54,817 nucleotides of DNA from Candidatus Saccharicenans sp. GTDB lineage: Bacteria; Acidobacteriota; Aminicenantia; Aminicenantales; Saccharicenantaceae. A program made the position numbers and the translations under genes. Shown in pieces: positions 17,675 to 24,877 of the stretch. The notes beneath the pieces were generated by a model. The model worked only from the letters and a program-made list of their open reading frames with translations. It searched no databases and was not told where the DNA came from. Each line of letters begins with the position of its first letter. The stretch's first letter is position 1. The stretch is from assembly GCA_030018265.1 (NCBI GenBank), contig JASEFX010000010.1, positions 1-54,817 of the forward strand, given 5' to 3'.

Positions 17675-19288
17675 ATGATAGCCCATCGGCGAAAGTTCAA
17701 AGGCTGTATGATCCCGGTTTTATTGCTGATCTTTACGGTTTCGTCTCTTTTCCCGTATCCCTTGAAAACGAAACCGGAAGAAACAGTTGTTCCCAGACCT
17801 GGCGGGGAACTGAGGGTGCGCGCTCCCGGCCAGAGGCTTAATATTGACCTGGATCCGGCCGGTGAGGGGTATCCGCTGGTCATAGAAAATCTGTATGAAG
17901 GACTGATTCGGCTGGACCAGAATTTCAATCTGCTTCCCGGGCTGGCCAATTACTGGTCAGTTTCTGAAAACGGAAAGAAGGTTATTTTTTATCTGAGACA
18001 GAACGCCCAATTTCATAACGGTCAGGAAGTAACGGCCGAAGATGTCAAATTTTCGCTGGAGAGGCTATTTCAGCTTAAGAAGCAGCCGATTTTTTACGAG
18101 CTGGCCAGCCGGATTGAAGGCGGAGAAGAATACTGGAAGGGAGCGGCTCAGGAAGTGAGCGGGCTCCGGGTGGTTGATAAAAAGGTGCTGGAGATAAGCT
18201 GGAAGCGGCCGGGGATCAGCAATTTTTATTTTCTGGCCGCCGGCTTTACCCGGGTTCTGCCAGCCAGCCTTCTGCGCTCGCAGAAAAAGAGGTTTTTTGA
18301 AAAACCGGTCGGGGCAGGACCTTTCAAGTTTGATTACTGGCTCAGAAACAGGCGTCTGGAAGTTATCGGCATCAGGCTGGTGCGGAATGAGAATTATTTT
18401 GACCGGAAACCCCTGCTGGAAGCGGTGGAAATAAGTCCTTACTTTACTCTGGAAGATTTTTTCCAGGATGAAATTCAGGTGATTCCTTATCTGACCTATA
18501 AAATTTCGAGAGAAAAATACCATATCCTTGAAAGCCATCTGATGCAGCTCAGCTATCTTTTCTTCAGCTGTCATATTCCGCCTTTTGACCGGCCGTCGGT
18601 GCGCCGGGCTATTCAGTCCTTTATTGAGAAAAGACAGCTGGCTGGACTGGCTTCAACCACCTCTAATTTTTGCCAGGTTATGAATTGCTTTATTCCGCCC
18701 TTTCTGCCGGGTTTCTTGCCCGAGAGCGGGAGGGCAGAGGAGAATTTCAGCCAGGTTCTGCAGGCGCTGGAAGAAGCCGGTCTCGGGCGTTCGGATAAGC
18801 CCCTGGTGGTCAATCTATATCTGGAGGTCGGAAATCGCGACCTTATCAACAATATTTATCAATTCCTCAGGTATGAATTGAAGCCGGCGGGAATCCAGCT
18901 GGAATTGAAGATAAATTATTCGGCTGAGGATTTAAGCCGGGAAAAAACTCCCTATCTCTTTTACCTTGACTGGTGGCCGGCGCTGCCCGACCCGGAGTTT
19001 GTCCTCTGGCCGCTGTTTCACTCTGAGGGTTCAGTCAACCGGGAGAGGTTTCATTACCGGAATGCCCGGGTTGATCAACTTCTAGAGGCCCAGAGGAATG
19101 GAATTAATTTTCAACGACGGGTCAGCCTTTTCAAGGAAATTGAAAAAATACTGGAAAACGACCTGCCGGCGATACCTCTTTTCTACCATAAACAGAGGCT
19201 GGCTTTTCAACCTTACCTGAGGAACTTGAAGACTTTGCCTTTCGGTTATTTTTGCCTGAATCTGCGCGAGGTATGGATGGTCAGATGA
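17675..19288 (+). CDS. Family 5 (peptide/nickel-type) solute-binding protein, part of a signalling operon
   Basis: A periplasmic SBP_bac_5 protein of about 537 residues. After a signal peptide come the family landmarks NLYEGLIRLD, WSVSENGKKVIFYLRQNAQF, HNGQEVTAEDVKFSLERL and PVGAGPFKF, and near the C-terminus FKEIEKILENDLPAIPLF. Such proteins bind peptides, sugars or metals for ABC import, but no ABC permease or ATPase gene is nearby. Instead its stop codon overlaps the start of a histidine kinase (ATGA), so it probably presents ligand to that sensor. The start is uncertain: the frame is open from 17618, and ATGs at 17675 or 17708 give better signal peptides. No strong SD is present. Confidence 0.85.
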   Translation: MIAHRRKFKGCMIPVLLLIFTVSSLFPYPLKTKPEETVVPRPGGELRVRAPGQRLNIDLDPAGEGYPLVIENLYEGLIRLDQNFNLLPGLANYWSVSENGKKVIFYLRQNAQFHNGQEVTAEDVKFSLERLFQLKKQPIFYELASRIEGGEEYWKGAAQEVSGLRVVDKKVLEISWKRPGISNFYFLAAGFTRVLPASLLRSQKKRFFEKPVGAGPFKFDYWLRNRRLEVIGIRLVRNENYFDRKPLLEAVEISPYFTLEDFFQDEIQVIPYLTYKISREKYHILESHLMQLSYLFFSCHIPPFDRPSVRRAIQSFIEKRQLAGLASTTSNFCQVMNCFIPPFLPGFLPESGRAEENFSQVLQALEEAGLGRSDKPLVVNLYLEVGNRDLINNIYQFLRYELKPAGIQLELKINYSAEDLSREKTPYLFYLDWWPALPDPEFVLWPLFHSEGSVNRERFHYRNARVDQLLEAQRNGINFQRRVSLFKEIEKILENDLPAIPLFYHKQRLAFQPYLRNLKTLPFGYFCLNLREVWMVR

Positions 19289-20769
19289 TAAGGGTGCCGC
19301 GGCCCAGATTTTCTATCTACGGACAGCTGGTTTTCTGGACCTCTCTGATCATTCTGCTGATAATGTCCGGCGTTCTTTACATCATTCAGGAGCGCGAAAT
19401 AAACGCTATCTATCAGGAAAAGAAGGATCGCGGGCTGCTGATGGCCAGATACATCTCCGAAATGAACCTCCGACGGTTGATTCTCTGGGACCTGGAGTCG
19501 ATCGACGAAAATATATCCGGTTTGATAAGGGATGAACTGGCTTATGTCATTTTCTACGATGCCGACGGCCGACCGGTCGTGGTCAGTGAAAGCATCGCCG
19601 ACAATCCTGAAGTCATTAACCGCACCAGCTGCGCCGGTGATGTCTCTCCCGGCGAGGTGTTCATAAAAAACTTCAAAGTGGCGCTGAGAGGAATTTCTCT
19701 GGAAGTTATGGAGATAGAGGTCCCGGTATTTGTCCCCGGCTCCGATAAAAAATGGGGCTCGGTGAAGATCGGGCTGAAGCTGGAGGATGTTTATCGAAGA
19801 ATTCAGCGGACCAGAATGCTGCTTCTGGGGTTCGGACTCGGAGCTTTTCTGCTGACTCTTCTGGCTACCAACATAATGGCCCGGAAGCTCACCCGGCCGA
19901 TAAAGAATCTGGTTGAAGGCACCAGACGTCTTTCCCGCGGAGATTTCAGCTATCGCATCCCGGTGGTCTCGTCCAATGAAGTAGGCGACCTCACCAGTAG
20001 TTTCAACGAAATGGCCGAAGAACTGGCCCGGGCGCGGGAGAAGATGGAGGAAGCCAACCGCCGGCTGGTTCAGGCTGAAAAGCTGGCTTCGATCGGCCGG
20101 CTTTCGGCGACCATCGCCCATGAAATCCGGAACCCTCTGACTTCAGTAAAACTGAACATTCAGAAGCTGGCCGAACTTTCAAACCTGGGAGAAACTGAAA
20201 AAGAACATCTGGAGATTGCCCGGGCGGGCATTGAACAGATTGAAAAATTTATCAAGGATTTGCTGAGCTATACCAGGGCTTCCACCCTGCAGAAGGATTA
20301 CTTTTCGCTTGAAGAGATTATGGAAGAATCGATAAAGATGCTTCAGGGGAGCCTTAAAGAAAAAGAGATAAGAGTGAAAAAGTTTTATCAGGCCGGTCTG
20401 CCCCCCGCTTATGTCGACGCTGACCGCCTGCGGCAGGTTTTTCTTAACGTTCTGCGCAATGCCTATGAGGCGGTCGACCATGGGGGTGAGATCGAAGTGT
20501 CGATAGAATTGAATCGTCAGTACGACCGTTGCTGTTTTGAAATCAGAATCAGCGACGATGGCTGCGGCATTCCGGAAAAGGATTGGGAAAATATTTTTGA
20601 ACCGTTTTTTACCACCAAAAGCTCGGGGGCCGGGCTCGGTCTGGCCAACGCCCGGAGGATAATCGAGCAGCATGGGGGAAGCATCAGGGTGATTCCCAGG
20701 GAAGTACCCGGGAGCTGCTTTTTAATCACCCTGCCTCTGGAGGAAATCGGCCAGGAGGATTTAACATGA
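19285..20769 (+). CDS. Membrane sensor histidine kinase (HAMP, HisKA, HATPase)
   Basis: A kinase of about 494 residues. TM1 (about 12-32) and TM2 (about 175-195) enclose a periplasmic sensor domain of about 140 residues. A HAMP domain follows (ARKLTRPIKNLVEGTRRLSRGDFSYRIP), then a HisKA region with the phosphoacceptor in IAHEIRNPLTSVKLNIQ, and a HATPase with N-box VFLNVLRNAYEAV and the G-boxes SDDGCGIP and SGAGLGLANARRI. This is NtrB/ZraS-like in layout. The start is set at the ATGA overlap with the binding-protein gene; the frame also contains an earlier ATG at 19273. Its stop overlaps the next start (ATGA), so it is coupled to the activator gene. Confidence 0.93.
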   Translation: MIRVPRPRFSIYGQLVFWTSLIILLIMSGVLYIIQEREINAIYQEKKDRGLLMARYISEMNLRRLILWDLESIDENISGLIRDELAYVIFYDADGRPVVVSESIADNPEVINRTSCAGDVSPGEVFIKNFKVALRGISLEVMEIEVPVFVPGSDKKWGSVKIGLKLEDVYRRIQRTRMLLLGFGLGAFLLTLLATNIMARKLTRPIKNLVEGTRRLSRGDFSYRIPVVSSNEVGDLTSSFNEMAEELARAREKMEEANRRLVQAEKLASIGRLSATIAHEIRNPLTSVKLNIQKLAELSNLGETEKEHLEIARAGIEQIEKFIKDLLSYTRASTLQKDYFSLEEIMEESIKMLQGSLKEKEIRVKKFYQAGLPPAYVDADRLRQVFLNVLRNAYEAVDHGGEIEVSIELNRQYDRCCFEIRISDDGCGIPEKDWENIFEPFFTTKSSGAGLGLANARRIIEQHGGSIRVIPREVPGSCFLITLPLEEIGQEDLT

Positions 20770-22130
20770 CACGCATACTGGTGATTGAAGACGATTCTCT
20801 TGTCAGCCGGACGATAGCCGCTCATCTGAAAAAGAAAGGTTATGAAGTAAAGCTGGCTGAGAGCGGTGAAGAAGGACTCGAGCTGTACAGGGAATTCAGA
20901 CCTGAGCTGACGCTCCTGGATATAAAATTGCCTGATATCAACGGGCTGGAAGTTTTAAGACAGCTCAAACAGCTGGACAAAAACGCGGCCGTGGTGGTGA
21001 TGACGGCTTTTGACGATATGAAGACCACGGTGGAAGCGATCAAGTCCGGAGCTTTTGAATATCTGGTGAAACCGCTGGATTATCTCGAGCTTGACCTGAC
21101 GATGGAGAAAGCTTTCCAGCTCAAAGCTCTTGAGGAAAAGGTAAGCTACCTGATCGAAGAAAAGCAGAAGGAATACCAGATTGATAACATCATCGGTCGC
21201 TCGCCCCAGATGAGGGAAGTTTTCAAGATCATAGGTTCGGTGGCCAACACCAGAGCTAACGTTCTGGTCCAGGGAGAGAGCGGCACTGGAAAGGAGCTGG
21301 TGGCCAAAGCCATTCACTACAGCAGCCCCTGGCGCGACGAGCCTTTCATCGTCATCAACTGTTCCGCTCTTCCTGATACCATCCTCGAATCAGAGCTTTT
21401 CGGACACGTGAAGGGAGCCTTTACCGATGCTGTCACCGAAACCAGAGGAAAGTTTGAAATTGCCGGCAAGGGGACGCTGTTTCTCGATGAGATCGGAGAT
21501 ATTTCTCCGAACCTGCAGTCGAAACTTCTGCGGGTAATCGAGACCAGGGATTTTATGAAAGTGGGCGGAGAAAAGATTCTGAAGACCGAAGCCAGGATTA
21601 TTGCCGCCACCAACCAGAATCTGAAGGAGCTGGTCAATCAGGGAAAGTTCAGGGAAGACCTTTACTACCGCCTTAAAGTGGTGGAAATCTGGCTTCCGCC
21701 TTTGAGGGAAAGAAAAGAGGATATTCCTGATCTGGTGGCTTATCTGCTGGAAAAGATTAACCGGGATCTCAAGAAGAACGTGAAGAAGGTTCCGCCTGAA
21801 GTGATGGAGTACCTGATTAACAGGCCGTGGCGCGGCAATGTGCGGGAGCTGGAGAACGCCCTGACCAGGGCCGTGATCCTGGCGAAGGGAGATGTAATCC
21901 TTAAGGAAAATCTTCCTTTCGAACCTGAAGAAAAATCTGCAGGCGAACCCGGCTTTCAGATGCCGAAGGAGCTGGTGCCGCTCTGGGAGGTGGAAAAGCG
22001 GTACATTCAGTACGTTCTGGAAGCGACGAAAGGGAGCAAAACGAAAGCCTGCCAGATTCTCGGGATCAGCCGGCCAACGCTCGATAAAAAGATCAAAGAT
22101 TATAATCTGCGGGTGGAAACCACCGACTGA
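20766..22130 (+). CDS. NtrC-type sigma-54 activating response regulator
   Basis: A 454-aa three-domain protein. Receiver (1-120): acidic pocket Glu8-Asp9-Asp10, phosphoacceptor Asp52, Thr80, Lys102. AAA+ activator domain (about 140-380): Walker A GESGTGKE (170-177), the sigma-54-contacting loop GAFTDA (217-222) and Walker B LFLDE (238-242). C-terminal Fis-type helix-turn-helix (about 415-450, KGSKTKACQILGISRPTLDKKI). It should drive sigma-54 promoters when phosphorylated by the coupled kinase. Two such promoters with matching upstream palindromes lie within 1.7 kb downstream, so they are its likely targets. Confidence 0.96.
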   Translation: MTRILVIEDDSLVSRTIAAHLKKKGYEVKLAESGEEGLELYREFRPELTLLDIKLPDINGLEVLRQLKQLDKNAAVVVMTAFDDMKTTVEAIKSGAFEYLVKPLDYLELDLTMEKAFQLKALEEKVSYLIEEKQKEYQIDNIIGRSPQMREVFKIIGSVANTRANVLVQGESGTGKELVAKAIHYSSPWRDEPFIVINCSALPDTILESELFGHVKGAFTDAVTETRGKFEIAGKGTLFLDEIGDISPNLQSKLLRVIETRDFMKVGGEKILKTEARIIAATNQNLKELVNQGKFREDLYYRLKVVEIWLPPLRERKEDIPDLVAYLLEKINRDLKKNVKKVPPEVMEYLINRPWRGNVRELENALTRAVILAKGDVILKENLPFEPEEKSAGEPGFQMPKELVPLWEVEKRYIQYVLEATKGSKTKACQILGISRPTLDKKIKDYNLRVETTD

Positions 22131-22144
22131 GAGAGTTTTTTCTA

Positions 22145-22163
22145 CTGTAAATTAATTTAACAC
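22145..22163. promoter_or_regulatory. Putative enhancer site (UAS) 1 for the NtrC-type regulator
   Basis: CTGTAAATTAATTTAACAC is a near-palindrome starting 86 bp upstream of the first sigma-54 promoter. It matches the second site (23722-23740) at 14 of 19 positions by my count, and both keep the CTGTAAA and ACA ends. This distance is normal for an enhancer-binding protein. Confidence 0.6.
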
Positions 22164-22179
22164 CCGGGCAAATTTTATT

Positions 22180-22208
22180 AACCCGGCGGCTGTACGGCGC
22201 GGGTTTTT
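22180..22208 (+). terminator. Intrinsic terminator after the NtrC-type gene
   Basis: AACCCG (22180-22185) pairs with CGGGTT (22200-22205), followed by a run of T to 22208. It separates the three-gene signalling operon from the sigma-54-driven gene downstream. Confidence 0.6.
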
Positions 22209-22230
22209 CCCCTGAAATTCAACCTTTTTC

Positions 22231-22246
22231 TGGCACAAAACCTGCT
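22231..22246 (+). promoter_or_regulatory. Sigma-54 (-24/-12) promoter of the receiver gene
   Basis: TGGCACAAAACCTGCT matches the TGGCACR-N4-TTGCW consensus with one mismatch in the -12 element, with correct GG-GC spacing. Transcription would begin near 22256, leaving about 12 nt before the receiver ATG with GAGAGGG as the SD. Confidence 0.8.
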
Positions 22247-22268
22247 TATCAATGGAGAGGGTTATTCT

Positions 22269-22634
22269 ATGATGCCAGAAAAGAGGATCGTTATTGTCGA
22301 CGATGATGAATTTATAAGGAAGACCTTTTTCCTTTTGCTTTCAAAAAAATACAACGTGTATTTAGCCAGCGACGCCCGGGAAGCTATGGCTCGGTTTGAG
22401 AAGTCTCCGATTGACCTGATCATTGCCGACCTGCGTCTTCCAAGGAAAAGCGGCCTGCAGATGGTGGCCGATTTCCGCAGGTCCGGTTATAAGGGAAAAA
22501 TTATTTTAATTTCCGCCTGGGCTGAACAGGTTTCCAGTGAAGAGCTGGAAAGGCTCGGAGTCGACCGGATTTTTTTAAAACCGCTCGACCTGAACTCTCT
22601 TAATGAGACGATAGACGCGCTTCTCGGAGATTGA
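22269..22634 (+). CDS. Single-domain response regulator (receiver only)
   Basis: A 121-aa CheY-like receiver with Asp11-Asp12-Asp13 pocket, phosphoacceptor Asp54 (IIADLRLPR), Ser82 in the Thr/Ser position and Lys104 (FLKPLD). No output domain follows. It is driven by a sigma-54 promoter, so its level should follow the upstream kinase/activator pair. It may feed back on a kinase as a phosphate sink or act by protein contact. A second in-frame ATG at 22272 is possible. Confidence 0.92.
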   Translation: MMPEKRIVIVDDDEFIRKTFFLLLSKKYNVYLASDAREAMARFEKSPIDLIIADLRLPRKSGLQMVADFRRSGYKGKIILISAWAEQVSSEELERLGVDRIFLKPLDLNSLNETIDALLGD

Positions 22635-22686
22635 GAGAAGACTGAGAACCTGACGCACCCGTTAAAGGATAAGTAAAGAGTCAAAG

Positions 22687-22704
22687 CCGGGCACAGGAGC
22701 CCGG
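22687..22704 (+). other. GC-rich hairpin between the receiver and DUF89 genes
   Basis: CCGGGC (22687-22692) pairs with GCCCGG (22699-22704) around a 6-nt loop. No clear T-tract follows, so it is at best a weak terminator or an mRNA-stabilising element. Confidence 0.4.
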
Positions 22705-22770
22705 TCTTCAGAAACTGAAAACCGCAGTCGGCTGGTTAATTTTTTCTCCTGAAAATGATAAACTTCAGGC

Positions 22771-23646
22771 ATGAAAGCGGCATCAGAATGCTATCTCTGC
22801 CTGTTAAGTCAGGTTCTCCGGACAGCCGGGGTTTGCAGCCTGGAGGAGTCGAAGGCGGCCGAACTTATGAGGACAGCCTGCGGCTTTCTGGCTCAGACTG
22901 ATTTTGACCGTACTCCACCCGAAATTTCTGAAGACCTTTACCGGCTGATAGCCAGTTTGACCGGTTACTCTGACCCCTATGAGAAGCTAAAAATAACTCA
23001 TATTGAGCGAGCGCTGGAGCTTTATCCCCGCCTGAAAACCCGGGTTGAATCGGCTGCTGACCCCATCCGGCTGGCGCTGGAATTGTCGCTGGCCGGAAAT
23101 GTCATCGATTTCGGGGCAAATTCCTGTGAAGACTGCTTTGGGGAAGAAGATTTTCTCAAGGCTTCCTCCCTGGCTATAGACCACTATGATCTCCTGCGAA
23201 AGGACCTGAATAAAGCTGAGAAGATCTTAATACTTGGAGATAATGCCGGGGAAACCGTTTTTGATCGTCTGTTTATCGAAGCGATCGGAAAGCCTGTTGT
23301 CTATGCCGTAAGGGAAAAGCCGATAATCAACGATGCCACCCTTAAGGAAGCCAGGCTCTCCGGGCTCGGCGATGTGGCTGAAATCATTTCCAGCGGGTCC
23401 ACCGCACCCGGAACCGTGCCAGAAAAATCTTCTCCGGAGTTTCAAAAGCTGTTGAAACAGGCGGACCTTATCATCAGCAAGGGGCAGGGGAATTTCGAAT
23501 GTCTCGAGCAGGTTCCCGGTCCGTTTTACTTTCTGCTGAAGGCAAAATGCCGGGTGGTTTCCCGGTATCTTCAGGTCCCTCAGGGAAGCCTGATTCTTAT
23601 GAGGTCGAGAAACTACCGGGAAAAGTTTTCCTTTAAGGCGGTTTGA
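22771..23646 (+). CDS. DUF89/ARMT1-like family protein (putative damage-control phosphatase)
   Basis: A 291-aa protein of the COG1578 type. The N-terminal CYLC motif (residues 7-10) is usual for prokaryotic DUF89. The metal-binding core is visible as LGDNAGETVFDRLF, with later acidic/Asn residues in INDATLKEARLSGL and SKGQGNFE. Characterised relatives are metal-dependent phosphatases acting on damaged or phosphorylated metabolites. The substrate of this subgroup is not settled. It may be read through from the receiver gene, 136 nt upstream. Confidence 0.85.
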   Translation: MKAASECYLCLLSQVLRTAGVCSLEESKAAELMRTACGFLAQTDFDRTPPEISEDLYRLIASLTGYSDPYEKLKITHIERALELYPRLKTRVESAADPIRLALELSLAGNVIDFGANSCEDCFGEEDFLKASSLAIDHYDLLRKDLNKAEKILILGDNAGETVFDRLFIEAIGKPVVYAVREKPIINDATLKEARLSGLGDVAEIISSGSTAPGTVPEKSSPEFQKLLKQADLIISKGQGNFECLEQVPGPFYFLLKAKCRVVSRYLQVPQGSLILMRSRNYREKFSFKAV

Positions 23647-23721
23647 GGAATAAATTTTCCTGTCTGCCGATTACCACAAACTGAGTTACAGCTGGAATTT
23701 CTGTGGCCGGGAAAAGGGCCT

Positions 23722-23740
23722 CTGTAAAAGATTTTTACAG
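23722..23740. promoter_or_regulatory. Putative enhancer site (UAS) 2 for the NtrC-type regulator
   Basis: CTGTAAAAGATTTTTACAG is a perfect 8-bp inverted repeat with a 3-bp spacer. It starts 79 bp upstream of the consensus sigma-54 promoter and resembles UAS 1. A further half-site TGTAAAA lies at 23756-23762. Confidence 0.65.
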
Positions 23741-23800
23741 ATATATTAAATTTTTTGTAAAAATTCACTCGCTCCGGGCATCTTTTCCCCTGAAACGATC

Positions 23801-23816
23801 TGGCACGAAATTTGCT
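23801..23816 (+). promoter_or_regulatory. Perfect-consensus sigma-54 promoter
   Basis: TGGCACGAAATTTGCT matches TGGCACG-N4-TTGCW at every fixed position. The expected start is at about 23827. Confidence 0.88.
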
Positions 23817-24014
23817 GTTTAAAAAGATGGTGGATGAAATGGAGAGCAGAGTCAGGAACGCAGAAATTAAGCAGGAACACATCCCTTATATATATGCTGG
23901 TCCGGGGAGGGAGACATTGAGATTTAATAAGAGAGAATTTAAGCCGGTTTCTCCCTCCCTCTTTGCTTCCAGGATGGGCGATGAGCGCACCCATCACTTA
24001 ATAAATGCCTCCTT

Positions 24015-24034
24015 TTTGCCCTTCTTTGCCCTTC
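24015..24034 (+). repeat. Two tandem copies of a 10-nt pyrimidine-rich unit
   Basis: TTTGCCCTTC occurs twice head to tail (24015-24024 and 24025-24034) inside the candidate small RNA. It is flanked by further C/T runs, and may offer repeated mRNA-pairing sites. Confidence 0.7.
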
Positions 24035-24063
24035 TTTCCATTCCCCCTTCCTTCAATTGACTT

Positions 24064-24097
24064 AGAGGGGTGCACGGCGGCACCCCTCTTTTTTTTT
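24064..24097 (+). terminator. Very strong intrinsic terminator
   Basis: AGAGGGGTGC (24064-24073) pairs perfectly with GCACCCCTCT (24080-24089) over a 6-nt loop, followed by nine T and another T-rich stretch. It ends the sigma-54 transcript; the downstream gene is on the opposite strand. Confidence 0.92.
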
Positions 24098-24157
24098 ATT
24101 TTTTTTAACAGGGCTGGGATAATTTTCCCTGTCCGTATCGAAGGGAAGAGAAACCCC

Positions 24158-24691
24158 TCATAGTTTCTTTTTCAATAATTCCATAATCCCGTCTGCCAGC
24201 TGATTCCTGTTTAGCGAGTTAATTTCAAAAAGCTTGATTCCTGATGAAATTTTTACCCGCTCGATGAAGGGAGTTCCATGAAGGGCCACAGTGGCCAGAA
24301 AAAGCCGGGAATCGCTAAGAAGAGTCAACACTGTTTCCCTGAATTTTGCTGAGAGGCATTCCATTTTGCCGATTTCATCCACTATCACCAGCCGGATGGA
24401 TGGAGAGAGCAGGTTCAACCTTTCCAGGAAATTCTCGAAGGCGGCCAGGTCCACCCGGTATTTGCCCACACGATGGGGTGTCTTCAGGTTTACGTGACTT
24501 AAAATCGCCTGCTGCCCGTCCAGACTTAACAACTGAAAACCCTGTCTTATTCCTTTTTCTCTTATTTCTCTGGTAATGAACCCGCCGATATCCTCTCTGG
24601 GGCCCAGCTGTTTGATTATTTTTTCCACCAGAGTGGTCTTGCCAGAGCCGGGAAAACCGGTAATGAGTATTTTCAGGTTTTCCGCCACCAT
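24158..24691 (-). CDS. THEP1-type nucleoside-triphosphatase
   Basis: A 177-aa P-loop protein of the NTPase_1/THEP1 family. Walker A is GFPGSGKTT (residues about 12-20). GGFITREIRE follows at the usual place, and Walker B is VIVDEIGKMEC with the catalytic glutamate. The family hydrolyses ATP and GTP slowly in vitro and its cell role is unclear. The length is normal for the family. It is transcribed toward the candidate small RNA, with the terminator between them. Confidence 0.9.
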   Translation of the reverse strand: MVAENLKILITGFPGSGKTTLVEKIIKQLGPREDIGGFITREIREKGIRQGFQLLSLDGQQAILSHVNLKTPHRVGKYRVDLAAFENFLERLNLLSPSIRLVIVDEIGKMECLSAKFRETVLTLLSDSRLFLATVALHGTPFIERVKISSGIKLFEINSLNRNQLADGIMELLKKKL

Positions 24692-24815
24692 TTCCTCTTA
24701 AAAATTCTCCACTATGTGGATATTTAAGAATATCCGGCAATCGCTGTCAAAACAAAAGTCAGCTGCCAGGTCTTTCATGTTTTTTTCCGGGTTCAACTCT
24801 GGCCTGTTTATTTTG

Positions 24816-24844
24816 TTGTCACCAGCAGGCATTTTTATTAAACT
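24816..24844 (+). promoter_or_regulatory. Putative promoter of the M24 peptidase gene
   Basis: TTGTCA (24816-24821) and TAAACT (24839-24844) are separated by 17 bp, 33 bp before the likely start codon. Confidence 0.4.
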
Positions 24845-24877
24845 CATAAAGTTGAAAATTTTCTCAGGGAGATGGTC

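Larger units (their letters stand above)
23827..24097 (+). ncRNA. Candidate sigma-54-dependent small RNA with anti-SD tracts
   Basis: This 271-nt span runs from the predicted sigma-54 start to a strong terminator. The first ATG sits at the predicted start nucleotide and none has an SD, so translation is unlikely. Foldable elements include a 10-bp perfect stem (GGGAGGGAGA 23905-23914 with TCTCCCTCCC 23950-23959) and a second hairpin (GATGGG 23973-23978 with CCCATC 23990-23995). Next comes an almost pure pyrimidine stretch (24008-24054) that begins with GCCTCCTTTTT and holds two copies of TTTGCCCTTC. CCTCC-type segments are complementary to SD sequences, as in several trans-acting sRNAs. The alternative is a small protein of up to 78 residues read from the ATG at 23827. 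Confidence 0.5.

Noticed and set aside
23812-24060. 82-codon ORF over the candidate small RNA
   Set aside because: Its first ATG lies inside the sigma-54 -12 element, upstream of the predicted transcript start; later ATGs lack an SD. The translated tail is low-complexity Pro/Phe/Ser from the pyrimidine tract. A shorter peptide is kept as an alternative in the ncRNA entry.
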